A DNA stretch of 64,000 bases from Mesorhizobium sp. LHD-90 (GCF_030929505.1 NZ_JAVFVV010000020.1:78075-142074); one strand, 5' to 3'; shown: positions 37,108-46,267, counted from the stretch's first letter. Notes: generated from the letters alone by a model not told the origin. Translations and numbers: made by a program.

Positions 37108-37707
37108 ATGGCGCCGGTCCACGTCGATCCTGCCAAGGTCTGCACGTTCGCCGACGCCGACGCCTTCTACGCATGGCTCGGCAGGCATCACGCCACCGCC
37201 GACGAGGTCTGGATAAAGATTCACAAGGTGGATTCGGGGCTGAAATCGATCACCCCGAAGGAGGCTATCGACGTCTGCCTCTGCTGGGGCTGGATCGACG
37301 CCGTCCGAAAAGGTTTTGACAACAAAAGTTTTCTGCAGCGTTACACGCCACGCGGCAGGAAAAGCACCTGGAGCCTGATCAACGTCGACAATGTCGCCCG
37401 CCTGATCGAACAAGGCCGGATGACCGAGCATGGGCTGAAGCAGGTCGAGGCGGCCAAGGCCGACGGACGATGGGACCGCGCCTATGCAAGCGGCAGGGGC
37501 ATGAAAATCCCGGCCGATCTCCAGGCGGCGATCGACGCCGAGCCCGAAGCCAGGGCGATGCTCGCAAGGCTCAGCGAACAGAACCGTTTTGCGCTGGCCT
37601 TCCGCACCCACAACATGAAGACCGAGGCCGGGCGCAAGAAGAAGATCGAGACCTTCGTCGCCATGCTCAAGCGCGGCGACACGATCTACCCGCAGGGCAA
37701 GAAGTAG
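37108..37707 (+). CDS. YdeI/OmdA-family protein
   Basis: 199 residues. Characteristic runs: WLGRHHATADEVWIKIHKV, AIDVCLCWGWIDAVRKGF, QRYTPRGRKSTWSLIN, and the C-terminal SEQNRFALAFRTHNMKTEA with the K-rich end. The family (bacteriocin-protection, YdeI/OmpD-associated) is widespread, with no settled biochemical role. The ribosome-binding site is weak. Confidence 0.9.
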   Translation: MAPVHVDPAKVCTFADADAFYAWLGRHHATADEVWIKIHKVDSGLKSITPKEAIDVCLCWGWIDAVRKGFDNKSFLQRYTPRGRKSTWSLINVDNVARLIEQGRMTEHGLKQVEAAKADGRWDRAYASGRGMKIPADLQAAIDAEPEARAMLARLSEQNRFALAFRTHNMKTEAGRKKKIETFVAMLKRGDTIYPQGKK

Positions 37708-37872
37708 GCCTTTCCACCGGCGGTCCGTAGCCGTCGCCGAGTGCTCCCGGAGCCCCTGCCGCGGCAAGCGGGGCAACCATCGATTTGTGATCGAAAAACC
37801 GCTGGCTCCCTCCTGTCCGCACCGCTTCGCTGCGCTAACTTTCCAGTGATCTCTTCAATGAAGGAGCCTGCC

Positions 37873-38316
37873 ATGAAGCACCTCATCCCTGACGAGATCA
37901 TCTCGACAGCCGAACTGATCCCGTTGATCCGCAAGCCCTCCACGCCGGGCGAGCGCCTGGAAATGTGGGCCAAGGCGCTGGAACGCCATGCGGGACCGCT
38001 GAATGCGCTGAGGCGGATTGAACACCTGCCTCCCGACGAACTCCGGGCCTATCGGGCGGGCAACACGCCGCTGACGGTCGCCTTCAACGATCCTGTCCTG
38101 CGGGCCGAAGGCCTCAAGGGAGACAGCCTCGGCGATGCGATGGACTTCTTCGACCTGAGCAATCGCGATACCCATTGGCTGCTGTGCGACTGTCACTACC
38201 AGGGCGCCATGACCGGCGCCGGCCTCGCCAAGCTCGTCCGCCGTCATGCACGCGGCAGCGAACGCCGGGCGAGATGGGCGCAGACTGTCAGAAGATTGCT
38301 GGGCTGGACTACCTGA
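37873..38316 (+). CDS. Hypothetical protein
   Basis: 147 residues from an ATG behind AAGGAG. It opens MKHLIPDEIISTAELIPLI and includes GERLEMWAKALERHAGPLN and a small Cys-containing stretch (THWLLCDCHYQGAMTGAGLA). No signal peptide or membrane segment. I do not recognise a named family, but composition and the good start support a real gene. Confidence 0.7.
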   Translation: MKHLIPDEIISTAELIPLIRKPSTPGERLEMWAKALERHAGPLNALRRIEHLPPDELRAYRAGNTPLTVAFNDPVLRAEGLKGDSLGDAMDFFDLSNRDTHWLLCDCHYQGAMTGAGLAKLVRRHARGSERRARWAQTVRRLLGWTT

Positions 38317-38423
38317 AGGCTTCCAAGCGCCCGGCCGTCTCTGAGGCGGGCTGCGGTGCGGCCGGTCTTGCGCGCCGCATCGCAGTCAACTGCGGGCGCG
38401 ACGCGCCCGGCCGGCCCTGTGCG

Positions 38424-39461
38424 CTATTGCGCGTCGGCGACGACCGACTGCCCGCCCGTCCAGGCGCGCCACTGGCGCTCGCTGCCGTAGAAGACGTTGA
38501 GGTCGATCTTGCCCTTCACGCCATGCGACAGGCCGGAGCCGGAATACTGCCAGAACACCCATTTGCGGCCCGGATAGACCTTTGACGGATGCTGGGCCAC
38601 CGCGCGCAGCCAGAACGGATAGTCGAGGAAGGCACCGCGCAGATTGTCGCGATAAAAGTCGGGTGCAGTGTAGATTATCGGGCGCTGGCCGTAATGCGCC
38701 TCGAGCCTGTCCATGAAGACCTGCATTTTCTCCTGGACAAGGGCCCTCGACAGCCGCCGCTTGCAGCGGGATTCGCCATTGTATTCGACATCGATGACCG
38801 GCGGCAGCGCGCCCGCGACCTTCGGCACGTTGCGGATGAACCAGTCGGCCTGCTCGCCCGCCGTGCGGCACCAGTAGAAGAAATGATAGGCGCCACGCTT
38901 CAGGCCGGCCTCGCCGGCTGCACGCCAGTTGGTGCGGAACATCGGATCGAGATGGTCGCCGCCGTCGGTCGCCTTGATGTAGGCGAAGTTGGCGCCCTGG
39001 CTGCGCAGTTTCATCCAGTCGATGGAGCCCTGCCAGCGCGAAACGTCGACCCCATGCACGGCATAATGCCTCGGCGCTGTCTTTCCGAAATTGATCGGCT
39101 TGGCGTCGCGGAACCGGTGGCGGTAGATGGTGCCGCGCGCCAATCCGGCCGGACGCGCCGCGGGTCTTGGCGCAAGTAAGATCTTCGCCGGCTTTTCCGG
39201 CGCAACCAGCGCGATCGCCTCGACATCGGTCTCGACAGCTATTTGCGGGCGCGCGACAGCCACGGCGGTCTCCTCGACCGCGGCCTCCTCCAGCAGCGCT
39301 GAAACAGTATCGGCCTCGCCGACTGCCGCCTCGGGCCGGGCCACCGAGGCCGTCGTCTCGGTCGAAGGTCTTGTCATCCCAAGATCGGCGACGCCGCCGG
39401 ACATGCAGCCGCCAAGGCCGAGGGATGCCAGAATGACAAGGAGAATGCTCGGCGACCGCAT
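38424..39461 (-). CDS. GH25 lysozyme-like lipoprotein
   Basis: 345 residues. A lipoprotein signal (LGLGGC, Cys19) and a 90-residue Ala/Glu/Val-rich linker precede a glycoside hydrolase 25 domain (about 130-335): GVDVSRWQGSIDW, FAYIKATDGGDHLD, AYHFFYWCRTAGEQADWF, the catalytic pair in VIDVEYNG, and WVFWQYSGSG. It is expected to cut the glycan strands of peptidoglycan from a membrane anchor. It stands alone. Confidence 0.92.
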   Translation of the reverse strand: MRSPSILLVILASLGLGGCMSGGVADLGMTRPSTETTASVARPEAAVGEADTVSALLEEAAVEETAVAVARPQIAVETDVEAIALVAPEKPAKILLAPRPAARPAGLARGTIYRHRFRDAKPINFGKTAPRHYAVHGVDVSRWQGSIDWMKLRSQGANFAYIKATDGGDHLDPMFRTNWRAAGEAGLKRGAYHFFYWCRTAGEQADWFIRNVPKVAGALPPVIDVEYNGESRCKRRLSRALVQEKMQVFMDRLEAHYGQRPIIYTAPDFYRDNLRGAFLDYPFWLRAVAQHPSKVYPGRKWVFWQYSGSGLSHGVKGKIDLNVFYGSERQWRAWTGGQSVVADAQ

Positions 39462-39616
39462 GAGGACCTGTACGCAGAAACAAGACAGACCGAAGGCGGA
39501 TGCCGCCGGACAAGCGGCGCCATTTATGAACGGGAAATTACCAATAAAGTTTGAATCGAGTTGTTAGGGATGTTTTGCCAAGGCGGGCAGACTGAGTCGC
39601 TGGCTGCTAGCGCCGT

Positions 39617-41128
39617 TCACGTGCCGCAGAACGTGCGCAGCACGCGTTCATCCGGCAGGGGCGGATTGGTGTAGCGTTCCATGCCCGGCTGCTCGTCGAA
39701 CGGTTTCGCCAGCACCGCGACAAGTTCCTCGAACGGTGAAAAATCCGACCGGTCGACCGCCGCGCGGATGACCTCCTCGACCCGGTGATTGCGTGGAATG
39801 TACTTCGGATTAACCGAAAGCATCATTGCCCGCCGACCGGCATCGTGTTCCGGCTCGCGGGCCAGCCGCTCCTTCCAGCGCCTTGCCCATTCGTCGAAGT
39901 CTTCGGACCGAGTGAACAGGGTGCGTGTCGTCCCCTCCCCGGCCGGTGCCTCAAGATCACCGGCCAAGCTACGGAAAACCAGCGTGAAATCGGCCTCGTT
40001 GGCCGACATCGCCTCCAGCAGCCCGCCGGCCAGCGGCAGGTCCTCCGGATAGTCGGCGAACAGTCCGAGTTTCCTGCGCAGCCCGGTATGGAACACCCCA
40101 TCATAGGCAGTCTGGAACTGCTTCAGCGCGGCTTCCGCCGCCGCGACCGCCACGTCCTCGCTGCCGGCAAGCAGCGGCAGCAGCGTCTCCGCCAGCCGCG
40201 CCAGATTCCAAACGGCGATGCGCGGCTGGTTGGCGTAGGCGTAGCGGCCGCCGGCGTCGATGGACGAAAACACCGTGCCGGGATGATAAGAATCCATGAA
40301 GGCGCAGGGCCCGTAGTCGATCGTCTCGCCGGAGATCGACATGTTGTCGGTGTTCATCACGCCGTGGATGAAACCCACCAGCATCCAGCGCGCCACCAGC
40401 CGCGCCTGCGCGGCGATGACGTTTTCCAGCAGGGCGAGATAAGGATTGTCCTTTGCCGCCGCGTCCGGATAGTGCCGCTCGATCGCATAATCGGCCAGCG
40501 TCTTCAGCCCCTCGTGGTCGCCGCGCGCCGCGAAATACTGGAACGTGCCGATACGGATATGACTGGCGGCGACGCGCGCGACAATGGCGCCCGGCTGCGG
40601 CTGCTCGCGATAGACGGCCTCGCCGGTGGTAACGGCGGCAAGCGCCCGCGTCGTCGGAATGCCGAGCGCGGCCATCGCCTCGCTGACCACATATTCGCGC
40701 AACACCGGCCCTAGTGCGGCCCGTCCGTCGGCGCCGCGCGAAAAGCGCGTGCGGCCGGATCCTTTTAGCTGGATCTCGCGCCGACTGCCGTCGCGCCCGA
40801 AGGCCTCGCCGATTAACAGCGCCCGCCCGTCGCCGAGCTGCGGCACGAACTGGCCGAACTGGTGCCCAGCATAGGCCAGCGCCAGCGGCTGGACATCTTT
40901 CGGCGAGACATTGCCGGCGAGGATCGCGACACCGTCGTCGCTGCCCCAAAAATCCGCGTCGAGACTTAGTTCGGCGGCCAGCGGCCGGTTGAGTTTTATC
41001 AGTTTCGGCGCAACTACCGGCGCGAGGTCGGCGCGCGCGAAAAATCGCTCCGGCAGCGTTGCATAGCTTGCCTGGAAAAAACCGGCGGCTTCCGGCCGGG
41101 AGGGCATTTCGGTGGTCAGTCGATCCAT
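39617..41128 (-). CDS. selO: SelO/YdiU-family protein adenylyltransferase
   Basis: 503 residues. SelO is a pseudokinase-fold enzyme that transfers AMP to Ser, Thr or Tyr of proteins in redox stress. Signatures: LALAYAGHQFGQFVPQLGDGR, IQLKGSGRTRFSRGADGR, FIHGVMNTDNMSISGETID and YGPCAFMDSY. The C terminus ends TFCGT, with the Cys that replaces selenocysteine in bacterial homologues. The start at Met 41128 is chosen; another in-frame ATG lies at 41170 and neither has a strong ribosome-binding site. Confidence 0.93.
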   Translation of the reverse strand: MDRLTTEMPSRPEAAGFFQASYATLPERFFARADLAPVVAPKLIKLNRPLAAELSLDADFWGSDDGVAILAGNVSPKDVQPLALAYAGHQFGQFVPQLGDGRALLIGEAFGRDGSRREIQLKGSGRTRFSRGADGRAALGPVLREYVVSEAMAALGIPTTRALAAVTTGEAVYREQPQPGAIVARVAASHIRIGTFQYFAARGDHEGLKTLADYAIERHYPDAAAKDNPYLALLENVIAAQARLVARWMLVGFIHGVMNTDNMSISGETIDYGPCAFMDSYHPGTVFSSIDAGGRYAYANQPRIAVWNLARLAETLLPLLAGSEDVAVAAAEAALKQFQTAYDGVFHTGLRRKLGLFADYPEDLPLAGGLLEAMSANEADFTLVFRSLAGDLEAPAGEGTTRTLFTRSEDFDEWARRWKERLAREPEHDAGRRAMMLSVNPKYIPRNHRVEEVIRAAVDRSDFSPFEELVAVLAKPFDEQPGMERYTNPPLPDERVLRTFCGT

Positions 41129-41362
41129 GGTCTTCTTCGACGCTCCGGCGTCCTTCTCGATGCCAAGCATATCGGAAGCCGCGGCGGATTTGGCAACTTT
41201 CGCTACCCGACTTGTTCCCGAACGGCGGAGATCGCCGTCTCGTTCCGCCGATCAGAGGCGGGACAGGCGCTGATTTGGCAGGAGGCTTTCCTGGACCATC
41301 GGGCAAACCTTGCCCTTGCGCCATCCGACGCCGCACTGTGCGGCAAAGCACGGAGCCAGATC

Positions 41363-41989
41363 ATGATCCTCATCGGCCAGTACGATTCGCCCTTCGTCCG
41401 CCGCGTCGGCGTCGCCATGACGCTCTACGGCCTGCCCTACGAGCATCGGCCATGGTCGACCTTCGGCGACGCCGAAAAGATCCGGCCTTACAGCCCGCTT
41501 CTGCGCGTGCCCACCTTGGTTCTGGACGACGGCGAGACGCTGATCGACAGCCACATGATCATCGACCACATCGACAGCCTCATAGAGCCGGAGCGGCGCA
41601 TGTATCCCGTCGGCGAGCCGGCACGGCGCCGCGCGCTGAAGATCGCGGCGCTCGCAGCCGGCATTTCCGACAAGGCCGTCAGCCTGTTCTACGAGCTGAA
41701 ACTGCACGACCAATCGTCAAAACTCTGGGTCGACCGCTGCCGGTCGCAGATCTTCGGCGCGCTCTCGCTGCTCGACGCCGACCGCGCCGGCCGGACCGGC
41801 GACTACTGGTTCGGCGACGCGATCGGTCACGCCGACATCGTCGTGGCAACCATGCTGCGGCATCTCACCGAGGCGCATCCGGGTCTTGTATCGCTGGACG
41901 CGCTTCCGGCCCTGAAGGCGCATTGGCAGCGTCTGGAGTCGCTTCCGGTATTCGAGAAGATCCGGCAGCCGTTTATCGCGCCGGCTTGA
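41363..41989 (+). CDS. Glutathione S-transferase family protein
   Basis: 208 residues. Thioredoxin-like N-terminal domain: LIGQYDSPFVRRVGVAM with Ser in the usual catalytic position, RVPTLVLDDGETLIDSHMI for the glutathione site, and an all-helical C-terminal domain including YWFGDAIGHADIVVATML. It probably conjugates glutathione to an electrophile or reduces a disulfide; the exact substrate is unknown. Confidence 0.9.
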   Translation: MILIGQYDSPFVRRVGVAMTLYGLPYEHRPWSTFGDAEKIRPYSPLLRVPTLVLDDGETLIDSHMIIDHIDSLIEPERRMYPVGEPARRRALKIAALAAGISDKAVSLFYELKLHDQSSKLWVDRCRSQIFGALSLLDADRAGRTGDYWFGDAIGHADIVVATMLRHLTEAHPGLVSLDALPALKAHWQRLESLPVFEKIRQPFIAPA

Positions 41990-42021
41990 CCGCGGGCGCG
42001 GCCAGGCGGGCAAGCATGCGC

Positions 42022-42189
42022 TCAGCCCATACCCGTCGCATGGCGCAGGTAGAATGCGAGCGCCACGAAGCCGCAAGCGAAGGCCACGCCCCTCCAGTCG
42101 ATGTTGGCCGACTTCAGTTCCTTGGTGAGCTTCACCAGAACCAGAAAGAGCAGCGCCAGCCCCAGCGCGATGGCGACGAACCTGATCAT
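42022..42189 (-). CDS. Small two-helix membrane protein (55 aa)
   Basis: 55 residues from an ATG behind a strong GGGAGG site. It has two hydrophobic segments (MIRFVAIALGLALLFLVLV and VAFACGFVALAFYL) joined by a short polar loop (TKELKSANIDWRG). Small inner-membrane protein, function unknown. Confidence 0.75.
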   Translation of the reverse strand: MIRFVAIALGLALLFLVLVKLTKELKSANIDWRGVAFACGFVALAFYLRHATGMG

Positions 42190-42376
42190 TGCGCAGCCTC
42201 CCGAACTCGCGAACCGAAATCGAAATATGGGGAAGAAATCCGGCGCGTTTAAGGGCAATTCCGGCAGAAAGGCAGCACCTGGCGCCGTGCCGCCGGCCCC
42301 GTCCGGCACGCGCCGGTAACCGATTTCAGACTTTTGTCTTTACTGCCGGCCGCATATATGGTTACCGCAAGCGGAT

Positions 42377-42452
42377 GCCCTTGTAGCTCAGCCGGTAGAG
42401 CAGCGGTTTTGTAAACCGAAGGTCGCGGGTTCAAATCCTGCCGGGGGCACCA
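42377..42452 (+). tRNA. tRNA-Thr (anticodon TGT)
   Basis: Acceptor GCCCTTG pairs with CGGGGGC (two G-U pairs), D-arm TAGCTCAGCCGGTAGAGCA, anticodon loop TTTGTAA with TGT, T-arm GGGTTCAAATCC, discriminator A and encoded CCA. 76 nt. Immediately downstream begins a gene-poor stretch with gene remnants, as often found where mobile DNA has used a tRNA gene. Confidence 0.95.
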
Positions 42453-42768
42453 CAAAAATCAAGCATTTGACTTAACAGTTCCAGCTCCTCTCTGAGCCAA
42501 GATACGAGCTGGGTAACAGCGCGCAGAATCAGGCGTGCGAAAATCCGACGAAATGTCGCCACCCTTCCACGGGGGAGTCAGGAGCAGGTACGATGCCCAG
42601 GCACCCGCGCTGACGCTGATCGCCCCATCCGCGCCGCCGTGGAAGCGGCAGGCGTCGAGTTCATTCCCGAGAACGGCGGTGGCGCCAGCACCAGGCTGCG
42701 GAAGCAGGTCTGCTGTTCCTGTTCGTCTGAAGCGTCAAGCACTTCCCCGTTTGGGAAAACACGCGGGC
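42453..42768. other. Gene-poor stretch after tRNA-Thr
   Basis: About 316 bp. The only recognisable content is the fragment of a regulator described separately at 42618-42704. No copy of the tRNA 3' end was found here by eye, and no complete open frame with a ribosome-binding site is seen. Confidence 0.35.
42618..42704 (+). pseudogene. Remnant of an XRE-family regulator C terminus
   Basis: One frame reads RPIRAAVEAAGVEFIPENG followed by GGASTRLRK. This is the hallmark C-terminal tail of short XRE-type repressors in rhizobia. No helix-turn-helix is present upstream and no stop follows at the expected place, so only a scrap is left. It is consistent with decay of an element beside the tRNA gene. 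Confidence 0.5.
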
Positions 42769-43269
42769 TTAGTTCTCCAGGTCAGCAACGAAGTTCGGAA
42801 GGTTGGCCTTCGCCATCGCACAGAAGTATCTGCCATCCACCTGGGCGGCGCGCTGCTGATCCCTTATGCCTGCGGCGATCAGCTCGCGAACGTCTCTCTC
42901 GTTAAGCCGACCGCTTGCGATGGCGCGTTCCCAGTATTGCCGAAGCAAGGCGTCAACGTCCACCCTGCACGTCATTTTGACGACTGTGAGGTAGGCGGAA
43001 TTGTTGATTTGCGCGCGATCATATGCGGATGGTACGCCAGCGGCGACCTGCGGTTCCGCTTTCGCAGTTTCGGCGCCGTGCACCTTTAGGTAGCCTTTCG
43101 ACGGCATGCTGACACAACCGTACTGCATCACGTAGTCATCGGGATAGCTTGCGACACACTTGGCTTTGATTTGCGAACGGATTTCCTTAGGGATGGGATT
43201 GAAGTCATCCGCAAGGGCTGGCGAAGGCGCCAGCATCGTGATTAGGATCAAAACGAACGCCCGGAGCAT
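42769..43269 (-). CDS. Exported hypothetical protein
   Basis: 166 residues, starting at the second in-frame ATG because it opens a clean signal peptide (MLRAFVLILITMLAPSPALA) behind GGGAAA. The mature part has four Cys (IKAKCVASYPDDYVMQYGC, VVKMTCRVDV, YFCAMAKA), likely forming disulfides. No named family is recognised. The gene lies in the gene-poor stretch after tRNA-Thr. Confidence 0.7.
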   Translation of the reverse strand: MLRAFVLILITMLAPSPALADDFNPIPKEIRSQIKAKCVASYPDDYVMQYGCVSMPSKGYLKVHGAETAKAEPQVAAGVPSAYDRAQINNSAYLTVVKMTCRVDVDALLRQYWERAIASGRLNERDVRELIAAGIRDQQRAAQVDGRYFCAMAKANLPNFVADLEN

Positions 43270-43440
43270 GACTATTTCCCGTTGAGTGCTCCCTTCAAGC
43301 ACAATCGAGCCGGTTGGACCAGACTTGGGTTTTTGCGCCGACCGTTGCCATCTTTTGCTGGGAACTGCTTGCGCTCGTCTTGGAACGTGTCCGCAACCCG
43401 AACGTTGAGCACCAAAGCATTGCTCAACAGGAGGCGGTCG

Positions 43441-43623
43441 ATGGGTATCCGCGAGACATCCACCACAGGAAAGGACGCTGCCAAGGGATTAAGGCAGGCA
43501 GCAGCAAAGGACGAAAAGAAGACTGAGGCGGATATGGGCCGCCCGCTCAAGAAGGGCGAGGAGCGGTTTGAAGAGCGCTCGAAAAGTTCGGACGGCAAAA
43601 GCGCGAGTGTGAAACAGCGCTGA
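43441..43623 (+). CDS. Small charged hypothetical protein (60 aa)
   Basis: 60 residues from an ATG exactly spaced behind a perfect AGGAGG. The product is rich in Lys, Glu, Arg and Ala (KDAAKGLRQAAAKDEKKTEA) with no hydrophobic segment and is probably disordered or helical. A longer reading from 43282 lacks a site and has poor composition upstream, so the short form is preferred. Confidence 0.65.
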   Translation: MGIRETSTTGKDAAKGLRQAAAKDEKKTEADMGRPLKKGEERFEERSKSSDGKSASVKQR

Positions 43624-43765
43624 GTTTCGTAGCAACGATGACAAGAGCCCGTCCGATGATCTCGGATGATGAGGGCCGCCGGCCTGGCTTTTCCTTCCCC
43701 GTCCGCTCCACGGGAAAGATATGGTAAATTAGCGATCCATTGAATTAGGCTTTTTTCTAAGAAGT

Positions 43766-43871
43766 GCCACCGACGCCAGAGGTCACTTTGACGTCGGCGG
43801 CATGAACCACTGAGCCGAAACTGCCATGATCTTGGGTGCTTGAATCCAGCAGCTTCCCCACCCTCGGTTCA
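43766..43871 (-). repeat. 106-bp dispersed repeat, copy 2
   Basis: Inverted relative to the copy at 17148-17253. It begins with a hairpin (GCCACCGACG / CGTCGGCGGC, 43766-43775 and 43791-43800) and continues with the conserved block CATGAACCACTGAGCCGAAA to CCCACCCTCGGTTCA. The hairpin loops differ between the copies while the stems and the 70-bp block are kept. Confidence 0.75.
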
Positions 43872-43922
43872 ACTATGGGTTATATTCTGAAAATTCTTCC
43901 TGTCTAGTGGTGCTTATTCTCA

Positions 43923-44004
43923 CCAAGTTCCAGTGAACCTGGTCGCCGACCTGTTGGAACATCACCGGGCCCTATCCCAACCCGCCCAAGGCCCGGTGAT
44001 GTTC
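43923..44004 (+). ncRNA. Candidate structured RNA: two hairpins, the second a 15-bp perfect stem
   Basis: A hairpin CCAAGTTC/GAACCTGG (43923-43942, one mismatch) is followed by a perfect 15-bp inverted repeat, GAACATCACCGGGCC at 43957-43971 and its complement at 43990-44004, with an 18-nt C-rich loop and TTTCCC after it. There is no gene close by that would need a terminator here, so an independent small RNA is possible. The direction is uncertain because the stem is symmetrical. Confidence 0.35.
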
Positions 44005-44593
44005 TTTCCCGATTTGGTACATCGAGGCCAGAAAATGGCTGGCTAAATCCGTGTAGCACAGATCATGCCAACAAGTTGGAATTCACCTTTCGTCCCGTCA
44101 TCTGCCCCGAGGTTAGCGACCAGCTAGCTTTTCAAACGGTCGGAGAAGGCGTAAATGGCCAGCGGGACCACTGGGAGGAACACAGCGGCCCTGGCCGCCG
44201 GCTCCGTACCCACCCACGCCACCCCAGGCGCTGGCGGCCACTTCATTGTACCTGTGTTTTCAGCCTCTTTCTTGGCGGGACAAAACTCGCCGGACCATTA
44301 TCCTCCAGTTGCTGACCCGGTGAGTTTTTCGACGTGGAACATCGGGACCAGAACAATCTGGCTATCGATACGTCACACTGGCCTTGCCGGTTTTGCCATG
44401 GTTGCCTGTAGGCCCATGCAGCGAGGCACTTGGCATCCTCGACGAGATCGAAGCGGCCAGCGGTTAGCCATCCCGTTGCGCTCGTTACATTCGGCGATCG
44501 TGCGGCATGCGGCGGATACGATCGGCTTCTAACCTGTTCTCAAGTTCAGAGATCGGGGCGACTGCGAACTCCGCCTAACGTCAGGTCTCTCTC

Positions 44594-44665
44594 CGGGCGG
44601 CCTCCCTTCCGCCTGTGTTGAAATGAGCCTGCTGCCGACCTCCCCTCCGACAGCAGGCTCATTTC
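44594..44665 (+). ncRNA. Candidate CCUCCUCCC-type ('cuckoo'/alpha-r14-like) small RNA
   Basis: Two adjacent hairpins, each with an anti-Shine-Dalgarno loop. The first has a 7-bp stem CGGGCGG/CCGCCTG (44594-44600, 44609-44615) and the loop CCTCCCTT. The second has a perfect 15-bp stem (44620-44634, 44651-44665) and the loop CCGACCTCCCCTCCGA. Tandem stem-loops with CCUCC loops are the mark of the stress-induced CcsR/cuckoo/alpha-r14 RNAs of alphaproteobacteria. The exact nine-base motif is not present and no clear promoter is seen, so this is an inference. Confidence 0.42.
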
Positions 44666-44866
44666 CTCCCTTTCATGATCCGAGCGCGACGCGAAGACGC
44701 TCTCACCTCTTCGTCAAAATCTCGCCCGCCGAGCACAGCGTTTCGGCTATATGTCGCGCGTCGGTTGAAGTTGTCGGAGGAGTTAGTGGCAATTTTTGTG
44801 AGAAACGGCACCGCTGGTCGAACACATGGGCGCGCTTGATCGCCACTACGTCTCGGGTGCCGCCCT

Positions 44867-45187
44867 TCATTCGGCAGTCGATATCACGCTTGCCACGATT
44901 CCATTGTTGGACGTCATGCATAGCCACGGAGCCCTGTCCGGTCCGACGCCGACCTTCACTTGTGAGTTCTGTTCGGAATAGACCTTTTCGAGCACCACGA
45001 GCTGGGTGCTTTTGGTGGTGCGGCCGACTTCTTTCACGCAGGCATCCTCTGCGACCTTCGGCACGGCGGCGTCCATGCGATTGTCGGCCGAGCTGGAGGC
45101 CATCCTGGTTCCCGTATCCTCGCCCGATTGGCAGCCGGCGAGCACCAGCAAAGCGAGGCCAGCCGCGAGGCGGCAAATGTTGGTCAT
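44867..45187 (-). CDS. Small lipoprotein
   Basis: 106 residues from an ATG behind AAGGGG. Lipoprotein signal with LVLAGC, so lipidated at Cys19. The mature part is short, with two further Cys ([19 protein letters not shown] and [17 protein letters not shown]), reminiscent of small outer-membrane lipoproteins. No named family recognised. The gene is divergent from nadK, with about 230 bp between the starts. Confidence 0.72.
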   Translation of the reverse strand: MTNICRLAAGLALLVLAGCQSGEDTGTRMASSSADNRMDAAVPKVAEDACVKEVGRTTKSTQLVVLEKVYSEQNSQVKVGVGPDRAPWLCMTSNNGIVASVISTAE

Positions 45188-45415
45188 GCGTTGTCCCCTT
45201 CCGACGCCCCTCGGCGTCGCGGTGACAATAAGGCAGGCGGCGCAGACCGTCGCCCGGAACGGTTGTGGCCAAGGCGGGAACAAAGCAGTGTCTGCGGGCG
45301 GAGGAAATGCCGCCATTTTGCGCGGCGTGATGGCGGATGTCCCTCGCCGTCTTTCGCGTTTCGCCGTCGCGTGCTAACCCCCGCCGACGCGGGTGCATCC
45401 GCCAGGGAAGAGATC

Positions 45416-46195
45416 GTGCATCAGCAAAGACCGCGCAAGACGTTCGCCTTCGTGTCGTCGGGGACGCCCGACGCCGAGCAGGCCGCGGTGCAACTGGCCA
45501 AGGCCTACGGGCAAAGATCCATCCCCGACGCCGACGTGATCGTGGCGCTCGGCGGCGACGGCTTCCTGCTGCAGGTGCTGCGCGAGACCATGGGCACCGG
45601 CAAGCAGGTCTACGGCATGAACCGCGGCACCGTCGGTTTCCTGATGAACGAGTTCCGTGCCGACGGGCTCGAGGAGCGCATCCTGTCCGCCGACGCCGAG
45701 ACGATCCGCCCGCTGGAGATGGAGGCGGTCAGGGCCGACGGCACCACCGCGCAGGCGCTCGCCATCAACGAGGTGTCGCTGTTCCGCCAATCCTATCAGG
45801 CGGCGAAGATCCGCATCACCATCGACGGCCAGGTGCGGCTCGACGAACTGACCTGCGACGGCGTCATCGTCGCCACGCCCGCGGGTTCGACCGCCTACAA
45901 TCTGTCGGCGCAAGGCCCGATCATCCCGCTCGACGCGCCGCTGCTGGCGCTCACCCCGGTCTGCCCGTTCCGGCCTCGCCGCTGGCGCGGCGCGCTTCTC
46001 TCCAACCGTTCGGCCGTGCGCTTCGACGTGCTGGAGCAGCCCAAACGCCCGGTCAACGCGGTCGCCGACCACACCGAGATCAAGTCGGTGACCTCGGTCA
46101 CGGTGCGCGAATCCGCAACGCTGACGGCCACGCTTCTGTTCGACGCCGGACACTCATGGGATGAGCGCATCATCGCCGAGCAATTTCGCTACTGA
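45416..46195 (+). CDS. nadK: NAD kinase
   Basis: 259 residues from a GTG behind AGGGAAGAG. It phosphorylates NAD to NADP. Diagnostic motifs: [17 protein letters not shown] (GGDG), [15 protein letters not shown], the NE/D motif in [11 protein letters not shown], and [19 protein letters not shown]. Alphaproteobacterial short form, cytoplasmic. Confidence 0.95.
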   Translation: MHQQRPRKTFAFVSSGTPDAEQAAVQLAKAYGQRSIPDADVIVALGGDGFLLQVLRETMGTGKQVYGMNRGTVGFLMNEFRADGLEERILSADAETIRPLEMEAVRADGTTAQALAINEVSLFRQSYQAAKIRITIDGQVRLDELTCDGVIVATPAGSTAYNLSAQGPIIPLDAPLLALTPVCPFRPRRWRGALLSNRSAVRFDVLEQPKRPVNAVADHTEIKSVTSVTVRESATLTATLLFDAGHSWDERIIAEQFRY

Positions 46196-46267
46196 CCGTG
46201 TTGCAAAGCAAAAACCACAACACCATATGTTGAAGCGTCGTTATCGGGCAAAAAAGGTCTGATAATA

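Larger units (their letters stand above)
43624..44866. other. Gene-poor region, about 1.2 kb
   Basis: No convincing protein gene. It contains copy 2 of the 106-bp repeat (43766-43871), a strong hairpin pair at 43923-44004 and a second pair at 44594-44665 with anti-Shine-Dalgarno loops. Short open frames on both strands between 44076 and 44600 have no ribosome-binding site and look random. The lower GC of parts of the region fits decayed foreign DNA. Confidence 0.6.

Noticed and set aside
43282..43598. Overlapping frames on both strands around the 60-aa gene
   Set aside because: Only the short plus-strand gene has a proper AGGAGG site; the others have neither a site nor sensible sequence.
44076..44600. 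Possible transposase or phage gene fragments
   Set aside because: Short frames were read on both strands, but no motif of a known transposase or phage protein could be supported.
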